Shown here piece by piece: positions 61,901 to 64,000 of a stretch of DNA of 64,000 bases. Numbering within the stretch: position 1 is the first letter of the stretch; each line of letters opens with the position of its first letter. The notes beneath the pieces are model-generated. The model did not search any database, was not told where the DNA came from, and saw nothing but the letters and a program-made list of their open reading frames with translations. The DNA comes from Natronospira elongata (GTDB lineage Bacteria; Pseudomonadota; Gammaproteobacteria; Natronospirales; Natronospiraceae), in the NCBI RefSeq assembly GCF_034931365.1, contig NZ_JAYGII010000010.1:1-64000 (forward strand). Reading direction: 5' to 3'. A program made the translations under genes and the position numbers.

Positions 61901-63355
61901 TTACTCGATGCCTTCCGGCAGCCGCCTATGCCAGTCCGTCTGCTGCTGGAACTGATGTGCCACGTTGAGCAGACGGCCTTCATCAAAGAAGTTGCCGATA
62001 ATCTGCAGCCCCACCGGCAGGCCGCCCACCAGGCCAGCGGGCACCGATACCGCGGGCAGGCCGGCCAGGTTGACGGCAATGGTGTAGATGTCGTTGAGGT
62101 ACATGGTGATGGGGTCGTCGGTCTTCTCGCCGATCCCGAAGGCGGGAGTGGGCGTGGTCGGGCCCATCAAAACATCCACTTCCTCAAAGGCCTTGAGGAA
62201 GTCATCACGAATCAGCTTGCGGGTCTTCTGCGCCTGCAGGTAGTAGGCGTCGTAATAACCGGCGGACAGTACATAAGTCCCGGTCATGACCCGGCGCTTG
62301 ACCTCGGCCCCGAAGCCCTCGCCCCGGGACCGCTCATAAAGATCCAGCAGATCCTTGGGATTCTCGCAGCGATAACCGAAGCGGACACCATCAAAGCGAG
62401 ACAGGTTGGAGGAACACTCCGCCGGGGCCACCACATAGTAAGTGGGCACCGACAGGTCCAGATGGGGCAGATGCACTTCCCGGATCTCGGCGCCCAACTG
62501 GCGATAGACATCCAGGGCATCATCCACCGCCTTGCGGGTATCCGCGTCCAGGCCCTCGTCGAAAAACTCGGGCGGCACGCCGATTTTCAAGCCCTTGATG
62601 TCCTGACCCAGGGCGGCCAGATAATCCGGCACGGATTCCTGGGCACTGGTGGAGTCACGTTCATCAAAACCCGCCATGGCCTGGGTCATGAGCGCGGCAT
62701 CTTCGGCGCTGATCGTGAGAGTACCTGCCTGATCCAGGCTGGAGGCGAAGGCGATCATGCCGTAACGGGAGACCCGGCCGTAGGTGGGCTTGAAGCCGGT
62801 CAGTCCGGTGAGGGCCGCCGGCTGACGAATGGAACCGCCGGTGTCGGTGCCGGTGGCGGCCGGCGCCAGGCGCGCGGCCACCGCCGCCGCCGAGCCACCG
62901 GAGGAGCCACCGGGGACCTTGCTCTCGTCCCAGGGGTTTTTCACCGGGCCGTAATAGCTGGTCTCGTTGGAAGAGCCCATGGCGAACTCGTCCATATTGG
63001 TCTTGCCCAGGGTCACCATGCCGGCCTCGGCCAGCTTCTCCACAACGGTGGCGTCGTAGGGAGAGACGAAGTTATCCAGCATCTTCGAACCACAACTGGT
63101 CTTCACCCCGCGGGTGCAGAAGATGTCCTTGTGCGCCAGGGGCAGGCCGGTCAGAAGGCCGGCATTGCCCTCGGCGATGCGCCGATCGGCGGCGCGGGCC
63201 TGCTCCAGGGCCCGCTCCGGCGTCGGGGTAATGAAGGCGTTGTAGCGGTCGTCCCGGGCCTCGATCCGGTCCACAAAATGCCGGGTCAGCTCCTCGCTGG
63301 AGAATTCCCCCTGCTTGAGACCGGCGGCCAGTTCGGCGAGTGTCTTGTCATGCAT
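61901..63355 (-). CDS. gatA: Asp-tRNA(Asn)/Glu-tRNA(Gln) amidotransferase subunit A
   Basis: Amidase subunit releasing ammonia from glutamine. The 484 residues carry the Ser-Ser-Lys triad of the amidase signature family: Lys in LAHKDIF (near residue 74), and the SGGS-type segment GGSSGGSAAAVAA (near residue 149) followed by GTDTGGSIRQPA. It lies 16 bp after gatC. Confidence 0.98.
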   Translation of the reverse strand: MHDKTLAELAAGLKQGEFSSEELTRHFVDRIEARDDRYNAFITPTPERALEQARAADRRIAEGNAGLLTGLPLAHKDIFCTRGVKTSCGSKMLDNFVSPYDATVVEKLAEAGMVTLGKTNMDEFAMGSSNETSYYGPVKNPWDESKVPGGSSGGSAAAVAARLAPAATGTDTGGSIRQPAALTGLTGFKPTYGRVSRYGMIAFASSLDQAGTLTISAEDAALMTQAMAGFDERDSTSAQESVPDYLAALGQDIKGLKIGVPPEFFDEGLDADTRKAVDDALDVYRQLGAEIREVHLPHLDLSVPTYYVVAPAECSSNLSRFDGVRFGYRCENPKDLLDLYERSRGEGFGAEVKRRVMTGTYVLSAGYYDAYYLQAQKTRKLIRDDFLKAFEEVDVLMGPTTPTPAFGIGEKTDDPITMYLNDIYTIAVNLAGLPAVSVPAGLVGGLPVGLQIIGNFFDEGRLLNVAHQFQQQTDWHRRLPEGIE

Positions 63356-63371
63356 GTCCAGTGATCCCTTT

Positions 63372-63659
63372 TTACTCGATGACGCGCGGTACGAGATAAA
63401 GACCGGCCTCGGTGGCGGGCGCGTTCTGCTGGTATTCGTCGCGGTGGTTTTCCTCGGTCACCACGTCGTCGCGCAGGCGCTGCGCCATCTCCAGCGGGTG
63501 AGCCATGGGGGTGACCGCATCGGTGTCGGCCTTGCCCAACTGGTCGACAAAATCCACAATTCGGGAGAGATTTCCCGCATACTCCTGGATATCCTGCTCC
63601 TCGATGCGGAGTCGGGCCAGATGGGCGATATGACGAACGTCGTCCGGGCTGAGTGACAT
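63372..63659 (-). CDS. gatC: Asp-tRNA(Asn)/Glu-tRNA(Gln) amidotransferase subunit C
   Basis: Small 95-residue stabilising subunit of GatCAB. It begins MSLSPDDVRHIAHLARL and contains VDQLGKADTD and an arginine-rich end (RDDVVTEENHRDE), matching the family. First gene of the gatC-gatA-gatB-hslO run, divergent from mreB as in Pseudomonas. Confidence 0.96.
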   Translation of the reverse strand: MSLSPDDVRHIAHLARLRIEEQDIQEYAGNLSRIVDFVDQLGKADTDAVTPMAHPLEMAQRLRDDVVTEENHRDEYQQNAPATEAGLYLVPRVIE

Positions 63660-63919
63660 GGATTCGGCCTCCAGAGCCTGAGAAACAGGCGCAGAAATCT
63701 ACCACAGGCAGGCCTCCGCCGTCATGGCTGGGCGGACCCGGGTCGCGTCAACCGTCCGCCACAGACACGTTGACGCACACCGAAATTTGATTGCCCATTG
63801 CCGGGGTGGTTGATAAAGTACGCGCGGTGCGCTATGCCGCCGCAAATGCGGGCTGGCAGAAATTCCGATCATTGGCCCCGGCCATGCGCCAGGGCCGCAG
63901 ACAAAGAAGAACTCCCCCG

Positions 63920-64000
63920 ATGTTCAACAGTATTCGCGGCTTTTTTTCCAATGACCTTTCCATTGACCTGGGCACGGCCAATACCCTGATCTATGTCCGG
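63920..64000 (+). CDS. mreB: Rod-shape-determining protein MreB (partial, 5' end)
   Basis: Only 27 codons fall in the window. They read MFNSIRGFFSNDLSIDLGTA and onward to NTLIYVR, the N-terminus of MreB with the actin-like phosphate-1 loop. The 260-bp gap to divergent gatC carries the promoter region; I see no unambiguous -35/-10 pair there. Confidence 0.95.
   Translation, partial: MFNSIRGFFSNDLSIDLGTANTLIYVR

Noticed and set aside
1..64000. CRISPR array
   Set aside because: No direct repeats with regular unique spacers were seen; the only regular repeats are the period-7 heptamers.

Overview
This 64-kb window is a GC-rich chromosomal segment of a gammaproteobacterium and is almost entirely protein coding. 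The taxonomic call rests on conserved gene orders: rlmN-pilW-rodZ-hisS-yfgM-bamB-der, lolB-ispE-tRNA-Gln-prs-rplY-pth-ychF, hemA-prfA, and gatCAB divergent from mreB. Many proteins are strongly acidic. An ectoine-hydrolase-like protein and an NhaC-type antiporter are present. Together these suggest a halophilic or haloalkaliphilic lineage (Ectothiorhodospira- or Natronospira-like); this is inference, not proof. I see no prophage, insertion sequence or CRISPR array.

Layout. 0-8 kb: guaB divergent from xseA and an M23 peptidase. A four-gene minus-strand unit follows (MetX-type acyltransferase, cysteine dioxygenase, CPBP protease, acidic unknown), then an SlyD-like isomerase. 8-20.4 kb: a long minus-strand run carries a desulfurase, an IscU-like protein that has lost its cysteines, IscA, ndk, rlmN, pilW, rodZ, hisS, yfgM, bamB and der. 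It ends with an FAD oxidoreductase, a small unknown protein and a 2-oxoglutarate oxygenase. 20.6-34.6 kb: a DoeA-like M24 protein, an S9 peptidase and a cyclic-di-GMP region with three GGDEF-EAL proteins. Two of these are packed with a periplasmic binding protein. An MltD-like transglycosylase with four LysM repeats closes the block. 34.6-41.2 kb: pepQ, a DUF4438 lipoprotein and NhaC, then an OmpA-type lipoprotein and a large unknown acidic lipoprotein.

41.2-51.2 kb: tRNA-Met followed by an unusual palindromic element, then ychF, pth, rplY, prs, tRNA-Gln, ispE, lolB and a TPR lipoprotein, divergent from hemA-prfA. 51.4-59.5 kb: a 2-oxoglutarate oxygenase, an SseB-like protein and a reverse transsulfuration pair (cystathionine gamma-lyase/synthase and beta-synthase). 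These are divergent from prmC, a candidate small RNA or attenuator, moeB, a thioesterase and a VWA lipoprotein. 59.5-64 kb: hslO, gatB, gatA and gatC, then the first codons of mreB.

The most interesting non-ordinary signals are: (1) a roughly 300-bp nested palindromic element just downstream of tRNA-Met that ends in a T-run; (2) a promoter, structured region and GNRA-loop terminator between prmC and moeB; (3) the periplasmic binding protein/GGDEF-EAL operon; (4) the cysteine-less IscU-like gene between a desulfurase and IscA; (5) period-7 repeats at convergent gene ends; (6) the pepQ-DUF4438-NhaC unit.
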